From: CAZRWD01 sp964603785
Lineage (GTDB): Bacteria > Fermentibacterota > Fermentibacteria > Fermentibacterales > Fermentibacteraceae
Assembly (NCBI GenBank): GCA_964603785.1
Contig: CAZRWD010000012.1
Coordinates: 18,430 to 82,429, forward strand
DNA: 64,000 nt
Direction: 5' to 3'
Part shown: positions 7,333 through 15,113 of the stretch, piece by piece
How the letters are laid out: the number at the start of each line of letters is the position of its first letter
Numbering within the stretch: the stretch's first letter is position 1
Program-made: the position numbers and the translations under genes
The notes under the pieces: generated by a model
The model's input: only the letters and a program-made list of their open reading frames with translations
The model's database searches: none
What the model was told of the DNA's origin: nothing

Positions 7333-9981
7333 ATGAGAGCGGGCAGGACTGCCATCTGGACGGCGAGCGCGGTGATGGCCCTCTATGGCGCCGTATTCCT
7401 CGCGCAGGACTTCAGCAGGGTCGACACCATCTGCCGCATAGGCGACATATGGAGCCTCCTGAGGCTCGAGGAGGACAGGCCCGGCGTCTTCACCGAGATC
7501 GACCTCGAGGACTTCGTCGAGGGTCCCGTGCCCGAGGTGGGGGACACGCTCCTGACCGTGGACGGTCTCCCCGCCACCGTCGACAATTATTTCACCGTCT
7601 TCAGCACCGGGACCCCGGCCGGCTTCGAGACCCAGATCTCCTTCAGGAAGCCTTCCCTCAAGGCGATCGACAGCCTCCTGTCGGACTCCTTCGGCTCCCT
7701 GGTCTCCCTTCCGCTGGAGACGGCTCTCGGCAGGGAGATCTCCGTCGGCGACGACCAGGCCGGGACCTTCTCGAACCCCGTCACGGACAGCGTCTATGTG
7801 ACCACGGTGCGCACCCGCTCCATCCCCCTGCTGTACCGGGTGGAGATCATCGCGATGTTCGCCCTGCGGGTGCTGATCGCGGTCGGTCTGGTGCTCGTCG
7901 GCCTCTGGGCGTTCGCCAGGAAGCCCGACGACCCCGCCGTGAGGGTCCTCAGCCTGTTCTGCTATGCGCTGGCCAGCCTCATGGTCTTCTCGAGGCTCGT
8001 CCTGGCGCAGGCGTACGCGTCTTTCCACATCCCCTTCGAGGACACGATTATATACCTGTTCGCGGCGCTGGGCACGTTCGCCCCGCCCCTCTGGCTGCAC
8101 CTGCAGCTGCTCTTCCCCCGGCGGCGGAGGCTCTACGACAGGCACAGGCTGCCGATACTGGCGGCGGTGTACATACCCGCGACGGCGACCGCGGTCCTGT
8201 CCTTCCTCGTCCGATATGACGCGTCCCCGGCGCTGTTCATCGCGCAGGTCGTCCTCACCACGCTGTACTTCGCGGGTGGGATAGGACTGCTGCTGCGCAC
8301 TCTCTGGAACTCGCAGAACATGATCGAGATGCGCCAGGCCAGGCTCGTGCTGTGGGGATCGATGCCCGGGTTCGTGCTGTTCGGCATCATTGCCTGGACG
8401 CAGATTCTCTTCGAAGGCTTCATCCAGTCCCTCGGCTTCGCCTACGCCCTTGCCATCAACAATCTGCAGTTCCTCTTCACACTTGCGGCCCCCGTGAGCA
8501 TCGCATACGCCCTGGGCCGGTACCGGCTCCTCGAGGTGGAGAGCAGGTACAGGAGGGGCACGCTGTTCATCTTCGTGAACGTATTCGTGCTCGCGTTCTT
8601 CGTACTCGTCGTCTACGGCGCCGGCCAGCTGCTCTCCAGCGTCGCGGGAGTCGACGGGACCACGCCCGTGCTGATCATCTCCCTCAGCCTGGCCGTGGGT
8701 TTCGCCCCGGCCCAGAAGAAGGTCAGGCATGTCATCGAGGACAGGTTCTACCCGGAGCGGAAGCGCCTGCGGGCACTGCTGAGGGGCTTCCTCGACGACG
8801 TGCGCGGGCTCGGCGAGAGGGGCGACTTCTGGGTCATGCTGGACAACAGGCTGGCCGACGGCCTGGAGGCCTCCCCCGTGATCCCGGTCGTGAGGTCTGC
8901 CGCCGACAGGACCCTCCTTCTGGCGGGACGCGAGGCCAGCCCGTTCAGGACGACAGACGACTTCGTGACGAGGCTCTGTTCCCAGGGCAGGCCCCTCCTC
9001 CTCGACGAGCTCCTGGCCAGCGGACGGATCCCCCTCACCGACGCGCAGAGGGACTGGTTCCTGGACAGGGGGATAGCACTGCTGGTGCCCCTTGCCCTGC
9101 AGAGCGGGGTGCTCGGTTTCATCGCCGTGGGCAGGAAGAACTCCGGAGAGGACTTCAGGTCGTTCGAGCTCGAGATTCTCACGTCCCTCTCGGCGCAGTT
9201 CGCGATGGCCGCCGAGAACACCGAGCTGCTCGAGGACAGGGTCGAGAAGGAGAAGCTGCAGGAGCAGCTCTCGATAGCGAGGAGGATCCAGGAGGGGCTG
9301 CTCCCCGAGCGGATACCCGGCACGCCGGGCCTGGACGTCGATGCGTCGATCATCTTCTGCCTGGACGTCGCGGGCGACTACTACGACGTGATACCCCTCG
9401 GGAACGGGAGGACGCTGCTCGCGGTCGGTGACGCGTCCGGCAAGGGCGTGGGCCCCGCACTCCTGATGGCCAGCCTCCAGGCCTCCCTGCGCTCGATAAC
9501 CGACGTGGGCCTGACCCTGCCCGACCTCATCGGCAGGGTGAACAGGCTAGTATGCGAGAACACGGCGCCCGACTACTTCATCACCCTGTTCACGGCGATC
9601 TTCGATCCCGCCACCGGCGAGCTGGAATGGGTCAACGCCGGGCACAACCCGCCCCTGCTCGCCCTGCCGGGCGGGGGGATCCGCAGGCTCGACACGGGCG
9701 GCCTCCTGCTCGGGGTCGAACCTGCCGAGGTCTATGAATCCGGCAGGACAGTCTTCGCGAAGGGGGGCATCCTGCTCATGTACTCCGACGGCGTGACCGA
9801 GGCCATGGCCCCGGACGGCGTCGAGGAGTACGGGGAGGAGCGCCTCCTCCGCTTGCTGGAGAATTGCGGCGGCTCCCCCGCGGGGGAGATCGTCCGGTCC
9901 GTCGAGGCGGGCGTGGAGAGCTTCCACGGCTCCACGCACCTTGCCGACGACTTCACGGTGATGGTCGCCAGGCGTATCTGA
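7333..9981 (+). CDS. Membrane PP2C/SpoIIE-type serine phosphatase with PDZ-like, multi-TM and GAF regions
   Basis: 882 residues from the ATG at 7333, chosen for its GGGAGGG site; the frame is open 28 codons further up without one. Layout: N-terminal membrane anchor; PDZ-like extracytoplasmic segment (about 50-105, GDTLLTVDGLPATVDNYF); eight or nine membrane segments (about 165-465); GAF-like region (about 490-635); coiled coil (LQEQLSIARRIQEGLLP); SpoIIE/PP2C phosphatase (about 665-882). Metal-binding motifs are present: VAGDYYDV, GDASGKGVGPALL, YSDGVTEA and DDFTVMV. Such proteins dephosphorylate anti-sigma-factor antagonists or related phosphoproteins, and the membrane half probably senses an external cue. 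It stands alone between divergent and downstream genes; no anti-sigma partner is visible here. Confidence 0.88.
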   Translation: MRAGRTAIWTASAVMALYGAVFLAQDFSRVDTICRIGDIWSLLRLEEDRPGVFTEIDLEDFVEGPVPEVGDTLLTVDGLPATVDNYFTVFSTGTPAGFETQISFRKPSLKAIDSLLSDSFGSLVSLPLETALGREISVGDDQAGTFSNPVTDSVYVTTVRTRSIPLLYRVEIIAMFALRVLIAVGLVLVGLWAFARKPDDPAVRVLSLFCYALASLMVFSRLVLAQAYASFHIPFEDTIIYLFAALGTFAPPLWLHLQLLFPRRRRLYDRHRLPILAAVYIPATATAVLSFLVRYDASPALFIAQVVLTTLYFAGGIGLLLRTLWNSQNMIEMRQARLVLWGSMPGFVLFGIIAWTQILFEGFIQSLGFAYALAINNLQFLFTLAAPVSIAYALGRYRLLEVESRYRRGTLFIFVNVFVLAFFVLVVYGAGQLLSSVAGVDGTTPVLIISLSLAVGFAPAQKKVRHVIEDRFYPERKRLRALLRGFLDDVRGLGERGDFWVMLDNRLADGLEASPVIPVVRSAADRTLLLAGREASPFRTTDDFVTRLCSQGRPLLLDELLASGRIPLTDAQRDWFLDRGIALLVPLALQSGVLGFIAVGRKNSGEDFRSFELEILTSLSAQFAMAAENTELLEDRVEKEKLQEQLSIARRIQEGLLPERIPGTPGLDVDASIIFCLDVAGDYYDVIPLGNGRTLLAVGDASGKGVGPALLMASLQASLRSITDVGLTLPDLIGRVNRLVCENTAPDYFITLFTAIFDPATGELEWVNAGHNPPLLALPGGGIRRLDTGGLLLGVEPAEVYESGRTVFAKGGILLMYSDGVTEAMAPDGVEEYGEERLLRLLENCGGSPAGEIVRSVEAGVESFHGSTHLADDFTVMVARRI

Positions 9982-10012
9982 CGGCGGACCCGCCGAAATC
10001 CCGGAGGATGCA

Positions 10013-11011
10013 ATGAAGAAGGCCCTCATCACGGGGATCACTGGACAGGACGGCTCCTACCTGGCGGACCTGCTCCTGTCGCGCGGATACGAGGTCCACG
10101 GAATCGTCAGGCGATCGTCCAGCTTCAACAGGGAGCGCCTCGAGCACATCATCCAGAACGACGACACCTACGGCAGCAGGCTCTTCCTCCACTACGGGGA
10201 CATGACCGACTCGAGCGCCCTGAACCGCATACTGGCGAGGACAGCCCCCGACGAGATCTACAACCTCGCCGCCCAGAGCCATGTCCGCATCTCGTTCGAC
10301 ATGCCGGAGTACACCGGGGATGTCGACGGGCTCGGCGTCGCCAGGCTGCTCGACGCCATCCGCGAGGTCGGCCTGACGCGGGACTGCCGGTTCTACCAGG
10401 CCTCGACGAGCGAGTTGTTCGGAGCCTCGCCCCCCCCGCAGAGCGAGCACACGCCCTTCCAGCCCCGGAGCCCGTACGCCGCCGCGAAGCTGTACGCGCA
10501 CTGGATGGTGGTCAACTACAGGGAGGGCTACGGGATGCATGCCTCCAGCGGCATCCTCTTCAACCACGAGTCCCCCCGCAGGGGCGAGAACTTCGTCACC
10601 AGGAAGATCGCGACCGCGGCGGCCAGGATAGCCAGGGGCCTCCAGAAGGAGGTCGTCCTGGGCAACCTGGATGCCGGGAGGGACTGGGGCCATGCGAAGG
10701 ACTTCGTCGAGGCCATGCACATGATGCTCCAGCAGCCCTCCGGGGACGACTTCGTCATCGCCACCGGCAGGATGCACACCGTCCGCGAGTTCGCATCCAC
10801 CGCCTTCGGCCATCTCGGCCTGAGGTACGAGGATCATGTCCGGATCGACAGGTCCTACTTCCGGCCGACCGAGGTCGACGCGCTCTGCGGCGACTCCACG
10901 AAGGCACGGAGGGTGCTGGGCTGGGAGCCCCGGGTGGCTTTCGAGGACCTCGTCGTGGAGATGGTGGATGCCGAGATCGAGCGCCTCGAGCGGCCCGGGG
11001 GCTGCTCTTGA
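10013..11011 (+). CDS. gmd: GDP-mannose 4,6-dehydratase
   Basis: 332 residues, a normal length. Converts GDP-D-mannose to GDP-4-keto-6-deoxy-D-mannose with bound NADP. The Rossmann motif GITGQDGSY, the catalytic STSELFG, Tyr155 and Lys159 of YAAAK, and the family stretch NHESPRRGENFVTRKI are all present. A CCGGAGG ribosome site precedes the ATG. It heads an operon with larC, coupled by a TTGA overlap. Its expected partner, the reductase Rmd, lies 29 kb downstream at 40355. Confidence 0.95.
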   Translation: MKKALITGITGQDGSYLADLLLSRGYEVHGIVRRSSSFNRERLEHIIQNDDTYGSRLFLHYGDMTDSSALNRILARTAPDEIYNLAAQSHVRISFDMPEYTGDVDGLGVARLLDAIREVGLTRDCRFYQASTSELFGASPPPQSEHTPFQPRSPYAAAKLYAHWMVVNYREGYGMHASSGILFNHESPRRGENFVTRKIATAAARIARGLQKEVVLGNLDAGRDWGHAKDFVEAMHMMLQQPSGDDFVIATGRMHTVREFASTAFGHLGLRYEDHVRIDRSYFRPTEVDALCGDSTKARRVLGWEPRVAFEDLVVEMVDAEIERLERPGGCS

Positions 11012-12189
11012 GGATCGCCTCCGTAGACGCATGGAGCGGGGTCTCCGGTGACATGATGCTCGGCGCCCTCCTCGGAGCGGGGGTGGACCGCCGGGAGCTG
11101 GAGGCGGCCCTCCGGACCCTTCCGCTGGGTGACTGGGACCTGACCGTGGAGACGGTCTCCAGGGCGGGCCTCTCCGGGATCCGGGTGGAGGTGGGTTTCC
11201 ACGCAGACCAGCCTCACCGCAATCTGGGAGACATCCTCGGCATCGTCGGGCGCTCCGGCCTCCCCCCGCGCGCGGCTGCGCGGACCGCACGGGCCTTCGA
11301 GTCGCTTGCGGAGGCGGAGGCGGAGGCCCACGGATGCAGGGTCGGGGATGTCCACTTCCACGAGGTCGGGGCCGTCGATTCGATCGTGGACATGGCCGGC
11401 TCCTTCACCGGCTTCGATCTCCTCCAGGTCGAGAGGGTCTTCTGCACAGGCGTCGCCACGGGCTTCGGCACGGTCGAGTGCGCGCACGGAATCCTCCCCG
11501 TCCCTGCACCGGCCACGGCCTTCCTCCTCCGCGGGATCCCCACCCACTCCGGCAGCGAGGCCGCGGAGCTCACCACGCCGACAGGAGCGGCCATACTCGC
11601 GACGCTGGTCGACTCCTGGACCCCGCCGCCCGGAGCCCGGTGGCTGTCGTGCGGGATGGGCGCGGGCGGCAGGGATGCCCGCACCCCCAACCTCCTCAGG
11701 CTGTCCGTCGGGGAGAGCCTCGGAGACGCCCCGCACGGGGAGGAGATCTTCGAACTCGTGACCCTCGTCGACGACATGGACCCGAGGATACTCCCGAGGC
11801 TCCAGGAGGCGGTGCTGGAGGCGGGAGCGGTGGACTGCTACGCCCATCAGTGCATCGGCCGCAAGGGCAGGCCTGCGATCGAGGTGACCGCCCTCTGCCG
11901 CGCCGGCGCCGTCGAGGCCGTCAGGACGACCGTCTTCAGGGAGTCGCCCACTCTGGGCATAAGGGTGCGCGTGACCGGGCGGACCGTCCTGGAGAGGGCC
12001 TTCGTGGATGTCTCGACCCCCTGGGGGAGTGCCGTGGTGAAGACCGGCATGCTCCGCGGCGCGACGGTCAATGCCGCGCCGGAGTACGAGAGCTGTGCGG
12101 AACTGGCGAGGTCTGCCGGCATTCCGGTGAGGGTGGTCCTCGATTTCGTGAAGGGGGTCGCGGCCGGGATGATCGAGAGAAGGGAATAG
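11008..12189 (+). CDS. larC: Nickel insertion protein LarC (nickel-pincer cofactor synthesis)
   Basis: 393 residues, TTG start overlapping the gmd stop (TTGA). Belongs to the LarC/DUF111 family, which inserts nickel in a CTP-dependent cyclometallation to finish the nickel-pincer nucleotide cofactor of lactate racemase (LarA) and relatives. Features: SGDMMLGALLGAG at the N-terminus, the metal-ligand-like HFHEVGAVDSIVD, and the C-terminal domain with ESPTLGIR. Here one uninterrupted frame encodes the whole protein, unlike Lactiplantibacillus where a frameshift joins LarC1 and LarC2. LarB is encoded two genes downstream; LarE and LarA are not in the window. Confidence 0.92.
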   Translation: MRIASVDAWSGVSGDMMLGALLGAGVDRRELEAALRTLPLGDWDLTVETVSRAGLSGIRVEVGFHADQPHRNLGDILGIVGRSGLPPRAAARTARAFESLAEAEAEAHGCRVGDVHFHEVGAVDSIVDMAGSFTGFDLLQVERVFCTGVATGFGTVECAHGILPVPAPATAFLLRGIPTHSGSEAAELTTPTGAAILATLVDSWTPPPGARWLSCGMGAGGRDARTPNLLRLSVGESLGDAPHGEEIFELVTLVDDMDPRILPRLQEAVLEAGAVDCYAHQCIGRKGRPAIEVTALCRAGAVEAVRTTVFRESPTLGIRVRVTGRTVLERAFVDVSTPWGSAVVKTGMLRGATVNAAPEYESCAELARSAGIPVRVVLDFVKGVAAGMIERRE

Positions 12190-12198
12190 GGCGGGGAG

Positions 12199-12870
12199 AT
12201 GTACCCGGAGCAGGGTCCAGGGGACCTGCCGCCCACAGAGCTGCAGCGCAGGAAGATCAGATCGGCGCTGCTGTTCGCCCTGGCGATCGTGGTGTCCGCT
12301 GCGGGCATTTCGCTGCTGTTCAACCTGCAGCCCCCGCCCCGGAGCACCGAGCGCTATGCCGCCGTGGGCGACTTCCCGTCGGGCCATGCCTGGTTCAACA
12401 CGGACAGCCCCATCAGCCTCTACCGCGAGCTCGAGGGTCATGTGGTCGTCCTTCTCTTCTGCGAGTTCACCAGGCTCTCGGACGTGTCGGAGCTCATCCG
12501 GCTGGAGGAGATCCGCGGGCAGTACGAGGGGCAGCCGCTCCAGTTCGTGATCGTCTACGTTCCGGAAGGCGTGTCCGTCGATTCGTGGCGCGGCACCGTC
12601 GCGAACTGGGGGATTGAGATCCCCGTGATCGTGGACCACGACGGGATGGTTTCCCAGAGCATGTTCGCCTACAGGTACCCGATGCTCGAGGTGATCGACA
12701 CCCATGGCCGCGTCGCCGCCTGCTACGGCGAGACCTGGCAATCGACCGACCTGTCCGGGATAATCAGCGACGTCCTGGTCCAGGGCCAGGCGGGCCGGTC
12801 GCTGGCCACCGATCCCTTCCTCCCGGAGCCGGGCGAGTACATCCCGCCGGAGCTCGCGGAAGGGCAGTGA
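12199..12870 (+). CDS. Membrane-anchored thioredoxin-fold protein lacking the CxxC pair
   Basis: 223 residues. One signal-anchor helix (about 23-45), then a thioredoxin/TlpA-like domain outside the membrane: VVVLLFCEFTRLSDVSELIRL, a redox-fold strand, and VIVDHDGMVSQSMFAYRYPMLEVID carrying the cis-proline-like region. The active site that is normally CxxC has only one cysteine (CEFT), so disulfide exchange in the usual way is unlikely; a peroxiredoxin- or chaperone-like role is possible. GGGGAG ribosome site just before the ATG. It sits between larC and the cupin gene, so a link to the nickel cofactor genes is possible but not shown. Confidence 0.65.
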   Translation: MYPEQGPGDLPPTELQRRKIRSALLFALAIVVSAAGISLLFNLQPPPRSTERYAAVGDFPSGHAWFNTDSPISLYRELEGHVVVLLFCEFTRLSDVSELIRLEEIRGQYEGQPLQFVIVYVPEGVSVDSWRGTVANWGIEIPVIVDHDGMVSQSMFAYRYPMLEVIDTHGRVAACYGETWQSTDLSGIISDVLVQGQAGRSLATDPFLPEPGEYIPPELAEGQ

Positions 12871-12913
12871 GCCTCCGCTCCGCGACCGGGACGGAGCCGC
12901 CCGCGGGAGGGGC

Positions 12914-13261
12914 ATGATGCAGATCAGGTCGCTTTCCCAGATCCGACCCCAGCAGATGACCGGGACGGGATACTCGAAGGTCACCGGCAGGCTCGCGGCA
13001 GGACCCCGCGAGGGCTGCCGCAGGATCTCGCTGAGACAGCTCGTCATCCAGCCGGGCGGCCATACGCCGCGCGAGTCTTGCCGTGGCGAGAGGGTGTTCC
13101 TCGTGCTCGCCGGGGCGGCCGAGGTCGTCGATGCGGACGGGTTCGCCCACGAAATCTCCGGAGGGGATGTCATCATCGTGCCCGCCTGGGAGATGTTCCA
13201 CTTCCAGAACAGGGGCGGGAGCGATCTCTCGCTCGTGCTGCTGTCGGGGCCGGACCAGTGA
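12914..13261 (+). CDS. Small cupin-domain protein
   Basis: 115 residues, a single conserved beta-barrel cupin. Motif 1 is degenerate (GGHTPRESCRGERVFLVLAG: one histidine where two are usual) and motif 2 is good (GGDVIIVPAWEMFHFQN). Small cupins bind metals, sugars or nucleotide-sugar intermediates. GGGAGGGG ribosome site precedes tandem ATGs (12914 and 12917). The stop overlaps the LarB start as GTGA, so it is translated together with larB. Confidence 0.7.
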   Translation: MMQIRSLSQIRPQQMTGTGYSKVTGRLAAGPREGCRRISLRQLVIQPGGHTPRESCRGERVFLVLAGAAEVVDADGFAHEISGGDVIIVPAWEMFHFQNRGGSDLSLVLLSGPDQ

Positions 13262-14055
13262 CGGGGCGCGGCGGTGAGGACCGCTTCGACAGGCTGGCAA
13301 GGGAGGCGCTCGACCGCGGGCTGGATGCCGGGGCGCTCGCCGACCTCCTGAGGACTGCGGATACGGACCACCTGGGCTTCGCCCGCGTCGACCTCGGGCG
13401 CGGGGCCAGACAGAGCCTGCCTGAGGTGATCCTCGGCAGGGGAAAGGCCAGTGGAGACATCGTGGCCATCTTCGGGAGCCTCCTGGAGAGAACCGGGCAC
13501 GCGATGGCGACGCGGCTCGGGGAGGAGGCGGCCCGGGAGCTGACGGACTCGTTCCCGGGCTCGCGGATCTGCGAGAGATGCCTCGCGGTGGCGGCCGGGG
13601 CCCCGGCCGACCCCGTGGGCCACCACGGTCCCGTCTCCGTCGTCACCGCCGGCACCTCCGACCTCGGCCCCGCCTCGGAGGCCGACTTCATCCTCAGGGA
13701 GATGGGAGCCAGGAGCATCCTGCTCGCGGATGTAGGCGTGGCCGGGATCCACAGGCTATCGACCGTCATGGGGGACATCTCCGGCTCGGCGGTGTGCATC
13801 GTCTTCGCAGGGATGGACGGGGCTCTCCCATCGGTGATCGGAGGGCTGTTCCCGGGTCCGGTCATAGCCGTGCCGACCTCCCAGGGATATGGTACGTCCT
13901 TCGGGGGCGTCTCGGCCATGCTCGCCATGCTCAACTCCTGCTCGCCGGGCGTGGCCGTCATGAACGTCGACAACGGTCTGGGGGCGGCCGCGGCAGCCCT
14001 GAGGATCCTCGGGATGCTCGCAGCCCGGGCGGACGGAAGAGGGGTGGGCGGTTGA
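13258..14055 (+). CDS. larB: LarB, pyridinium-3,5-biscarboxylate mononucleotide synthase
   Basis: 265 residues from the GTG overlapping the cupin stop. LarB carboxylates and hydrolyses nicotinic acid adenine dinucleotide, the first step of nickel-pincer cofactor synthesis; it resembles AIR carboxylase PurE. Diagnostic stretches: DHLGFARVDLGR followed by RQSLPEVILGRGK, then the PurE-like core (VTAGTSDLGPASEA, ADVGVAGIHR, FAGMDGALPSVIGG, VPTSQGYGTSFGG). Family members are about 250 residues, so the assigned start is reasonable. Partner larC is 1.1 kb upstream in the same operon; LarE, which adds the sulfurs, must be encoded elsewhere. Confidence 0.92.
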   Translation: MTGRGGEDRFDRLAREALDRGLDAGALADLLRTADTDHLGFARVDLGRGARQSLPEVILGRGKASGDIVAIFGSLLERTGHAMATRLGEEAARELTDSFPGSRICERCLAVAAGAPADPVGHHGPVSVVTAGTSDLGPASEADFILREMGARSILLADVGVAGIHRLSTVMGDISGSAVCIVFAGMDGALPSVIGGLFPGPVIAVPTSQGYGTSFGGVSAMLAMLNSCSPGVAVMNVDNGLGAAAAALRILGMLAARADGRGVGG

Positions 14056-14984
14056 ACAGGTGCCTCGTCACCGGCGGCGCGGGCTTCATCGGGTCCAACC
14101 TCACGAGGGAGCTGGTCTCCAGGGGCCTGATCGTGAGGGTGCTGGACGACTTCTCGACCGGACGGGAGTCGAATCTCGCAGGCCTCGACTGCGAGGTCGT
14201 CAGAGGCGACCTCAGGAACCTCCGAGACGTCGAGGAGGCCGTTGCCGGCTGCGAGACCGTCTTCCACCTCGGAGCCCTCCCCAGCGTTCCCCGCTCGATA
14301 GCCGATCCGGTGAGCACCAACGAGGTCAACGTGCTAGGGACCCTCAACGTTCTGCAGGCATCCCGCAAGAGGGGCGTGGAGAAGGTCGTCTCGGCGTCGT
14401 CCTCGTCCGTGTACGGCAACGCCCCCGAGGCCGTGAAGACCGAGAACCTCCCCCCCAGACCCCTCTCTCCATACGCCGTGAGCAAGCTGGCCGCCGAGAA
14501 GTACTGCCAGGTGTACCACGGAGTCTACGGGCTCGAGACCGTTTCGCTCAGGTTCTTCAACGTGTTCGGGCCGTCGCAGGACCCGGACAGCCCCTATGCC
14601 GCCGTGATCCCGCTGTTCGTGAGACGGGTGGAGGCCGGGCTGCCGCCCGTCGTGAACGGCGACGGCGAGCAGTCGAGGGACTTCACCTACGTCTCCAACG
14701 TGGTCGACGGGATGATCCTCGCCGCGGGCGCCCCCGGCGTGGGGGGCCGCGTGTTCAACATCGCCTGCGGCGGATCCGTGACGGTGAACGCGCTCGCCCG
14801 TGAGATAGTCCGGCTGATGGGCAGGGAGGACCTCGAGCCGGTGTACGGCCCGGAGCGCGCTGGCGACGTCAGGAACAGCCGGGCGAACATCTCCCTGGCC
14901 AGGATGGTGATGGGCTTCGAGCCGAAGGTGGGCTTCGAGGAGGGTCTGGAGCTGACCGTGAACTCGCTCGTCACCGGGGGCTGA
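14052..14984 (+). CDS. NAD-dependent UDP-sugar 4-epimerase (GalE/WbpP-like)
   Basis: 310 residues, TTG start overlapping the larB stop (TTGA). An extended short-chain dehydrogenase: VTGGAGFIGSNL (NAD), SSSSVYG, and YAVSKLAAE (catalytic Tyr/Lys). The stretch FFNVFGPSQDPDSPYAAVIP is typical of UDP-glucose/UDP-N-acetylglucosamine 4-epimerases of polysaccharide loci. Likely interconverts UDP-Glc(NAc) and UDP-Gal(NAc). It closes the gmd-lar operon; the next gene has its own promoter. Confidence 0.85.
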   Translation: MNRCLVTGGAGFIGSNLTRELVSRGLIVRVLDDFSTGRESNLAGLDCEVVRGDLRNLRDVEEAVAGCETVFHLGALPSVPRSIADPVSTNEVNVLGTLNVLQASRKRGVEKVVSASSSSVYGNAPEAVKTENLPPRPLSPYAVSKLAAEKYCQVYHGVYGLETVSLRFFNVFGPSQDPDSPYAAVIPLFVRRVEAGLPPVVNGDGEQSRDFTYVSNVVDGMILAAGAPGVGGRVFNIACGGSVTVNALAREIVRLMGREDLEPVYGPERAGDVRNSRANISLARMVMGFEPKVGFEEGLELTVNSLVTGG

Positions 14985-15033
14985 GCGCGCCGGCGGGTTC
15001 GCCCCCGTCAGGGAACCTTTCCGCGGCAGCGGC

Positions 15034-15062
15034 TTTACCGCATCTGTAGGAGGTCTTATCAT
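15034..15062 (+). promoter_or_regulatory. Sigma-70-like promoter for the C25 protease gene
   Basis: TTTACC at 15034-15039 and TATCAT at 15057-15062 are separated by 17 bases, matching TTGACA/TATAAT at four and five positions. The ATG is 50 bases downstream. A small inverted repeat (AATGC, loop GTTT, GCATT; 15073-15086) lies in the leader. Confidence 0.5.
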
Positions 15063-15113
15063 TACCTGCGGCAATGCGTTTGCATTCATGTCCCAGTCTT
15101 TTGGAAGGAGAAG

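Noticed and set aside
7219..8730. A 503-codon minus-strand open frame opposite the phosphatase gene
   Set aside because: Very rich in Glu/Arg/Gly, no fold pattern, and the opposite strand has intact SpoIIE motifs.
10855..13752. A 965-codon open frame on the minus strand antisense to gmd-larC-larB
   Set aside because: Arginine/glycine/proline-rich, no recognisable motif, and lies over well-supported genes; a by-product of high GC.
15073..15086. AATGC-GTTT-GCATT inverted repeat as a repressor operator
   Set aside because: Only five bases per arm and no matching copy seen; too weak for a separate claim.
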